Positions 6,484 to 6,705 of a stretch of 6,705 nt of DNA are shown one piece after another; position 1 is the first letter of the stretch, and each line of letters starts with the position of its first letter. Under the pieces are notes generated by a model, which was not told the DNA's origin, did no database searches, and saw only the letters and a list, made by a program, of their open reading frames with translations. The position numbers and the translations under genes were made by a program. Source of the stretch: Methanoregula sp. (GTDB lineage Archaea > Halobacteriota > Methanomicrobia > Methanomicrobiales > Methanospirillaceae). Where the stretch lies: positions 1 to 6,705 of the forward strand of contig JAPKXV010000070.1 of the NCBI GenBank assembly GCA_026394635.1, given 5' to 3'.

Positions 6484-6705
6484 CGCGAGAGACCGAAGCG
6501 GCACTGTGTGTTTTTTAGAAGATCCATCTGCCCCATCTTTTATTTGTGGAGGCTACTGTTTTACGGCTCTCCGACATTTCATGTGGGTAAGTGTAGATCA
6601 AGCAGTCCATGTCGCAGATAAATCATAGTCATAAAATTATCATCATTACAATAACCTCTGGCGTTTGCTTTCAATGACTGAATGAGACTATTCAACCCTT
6701 CAAGC
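6484..6705. other. Right-edge region without a gene; AT-rich stretch and a CRISPR-repeat-like end
   Basis: No convincing gene is visible on either strand. On the minus strand, AAATAAAAG (about 6536-6544) is a loose TATA-like element that could serve the mntA operon with a long leader. Positions 6620-6655 are AT-rich. The last 40 or so bases (about 6664-6705) contain the short inverted repeat TGAAT (6679-6683) / ATTCA (6690-6694). Read on the minus strand they end in ATTGAAAGC, similar to the 3' ends of many archaeal CRISPR repeats. Only one copy is present, so a CRISPR array is not demonstrated. Confidence 0.3.

Noticed and set aside
6351..6536. N-terminal extension of mntA to 161 residues
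   Set aside because: The extra 62 residues are encoded largely by the 50-bp repeat and match no nucleotidyltransferase; the start at 6350 gives the usual length.

Overview
The window most likely comes from a methanogenic archaeon of the Methanomicrobiales type (Methanoregula or Methanosphaerula relatives). This is an inference from protein style rather than from a marker gene. The first gene is a membrane multi-PAS histidine kinase with linkers of the ITERKQAEEAL kind. The REC-PAS-kinase protein has a C-terminus of the ETGEPGKGARFEITVPKG type that is common in these archaea. Ribosome-binding sites are GGAG-like and upstream regions carry TATA-like boxes. There is no rRNA, tRNA or core metabolic gene to fix the taxon.

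Left part (1-3685, plus strand). A perfect pentanucleotide tandem repeat (14 copies of AGGTC, cut by the window edge) lies just upstream of a 1069-residue membrane sensor histidine kinase with about eight membrane helices, four PAS domains, HisKA and HATPase_c. Its stop codon overlaps the start of a single-domain response regulator (ATGA overlap). The regulator is broken by a frameshift just before its phospho-acceptor aspartate, and the comparison with family members suggests a small deletion.

Middle part (3686-5450, plus strand). A 226-bp spacer with a TATA-like box and a doubtful 59-codon ORF leads to a REC-PAS-kinase-like protein of 512 residues. Its receiver domain looks intact. In its kinase part the usual phospho-acceptor histidine position reads Gln and the G2 box has lost its first glycine, so it may be a receiver-controlled pseudokinase or signal integrator.

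Right part (5451-6705). On the minus strand lies an mntA-hepT toxin-antitoxin pair (a minimal nucleotidyltransferase and a HEPN RNase with RX4HXY), joined by an ATGA overlap and convergent with the signalling genes. Two near-identical 50-bp repeats, each with a 7-bp-stem hairpin, lie in the same orientation on either side of the pair. This could mark the edges of a cassette. Downstream of hepT is a coding-like but unrecognised minus-strand ORF. The last 40 or so bases resemble a single CRISPR-type repeat at the window edge, which one copy cannot prove.

Working model: the first kinase would normally phosphorylate its co-transcribed receiver. With that receiver broken, the intact REC domain of the next gene is the only other receiver in view. 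The toxin-antitoxin pair appears to be an independent accessory module next to them.
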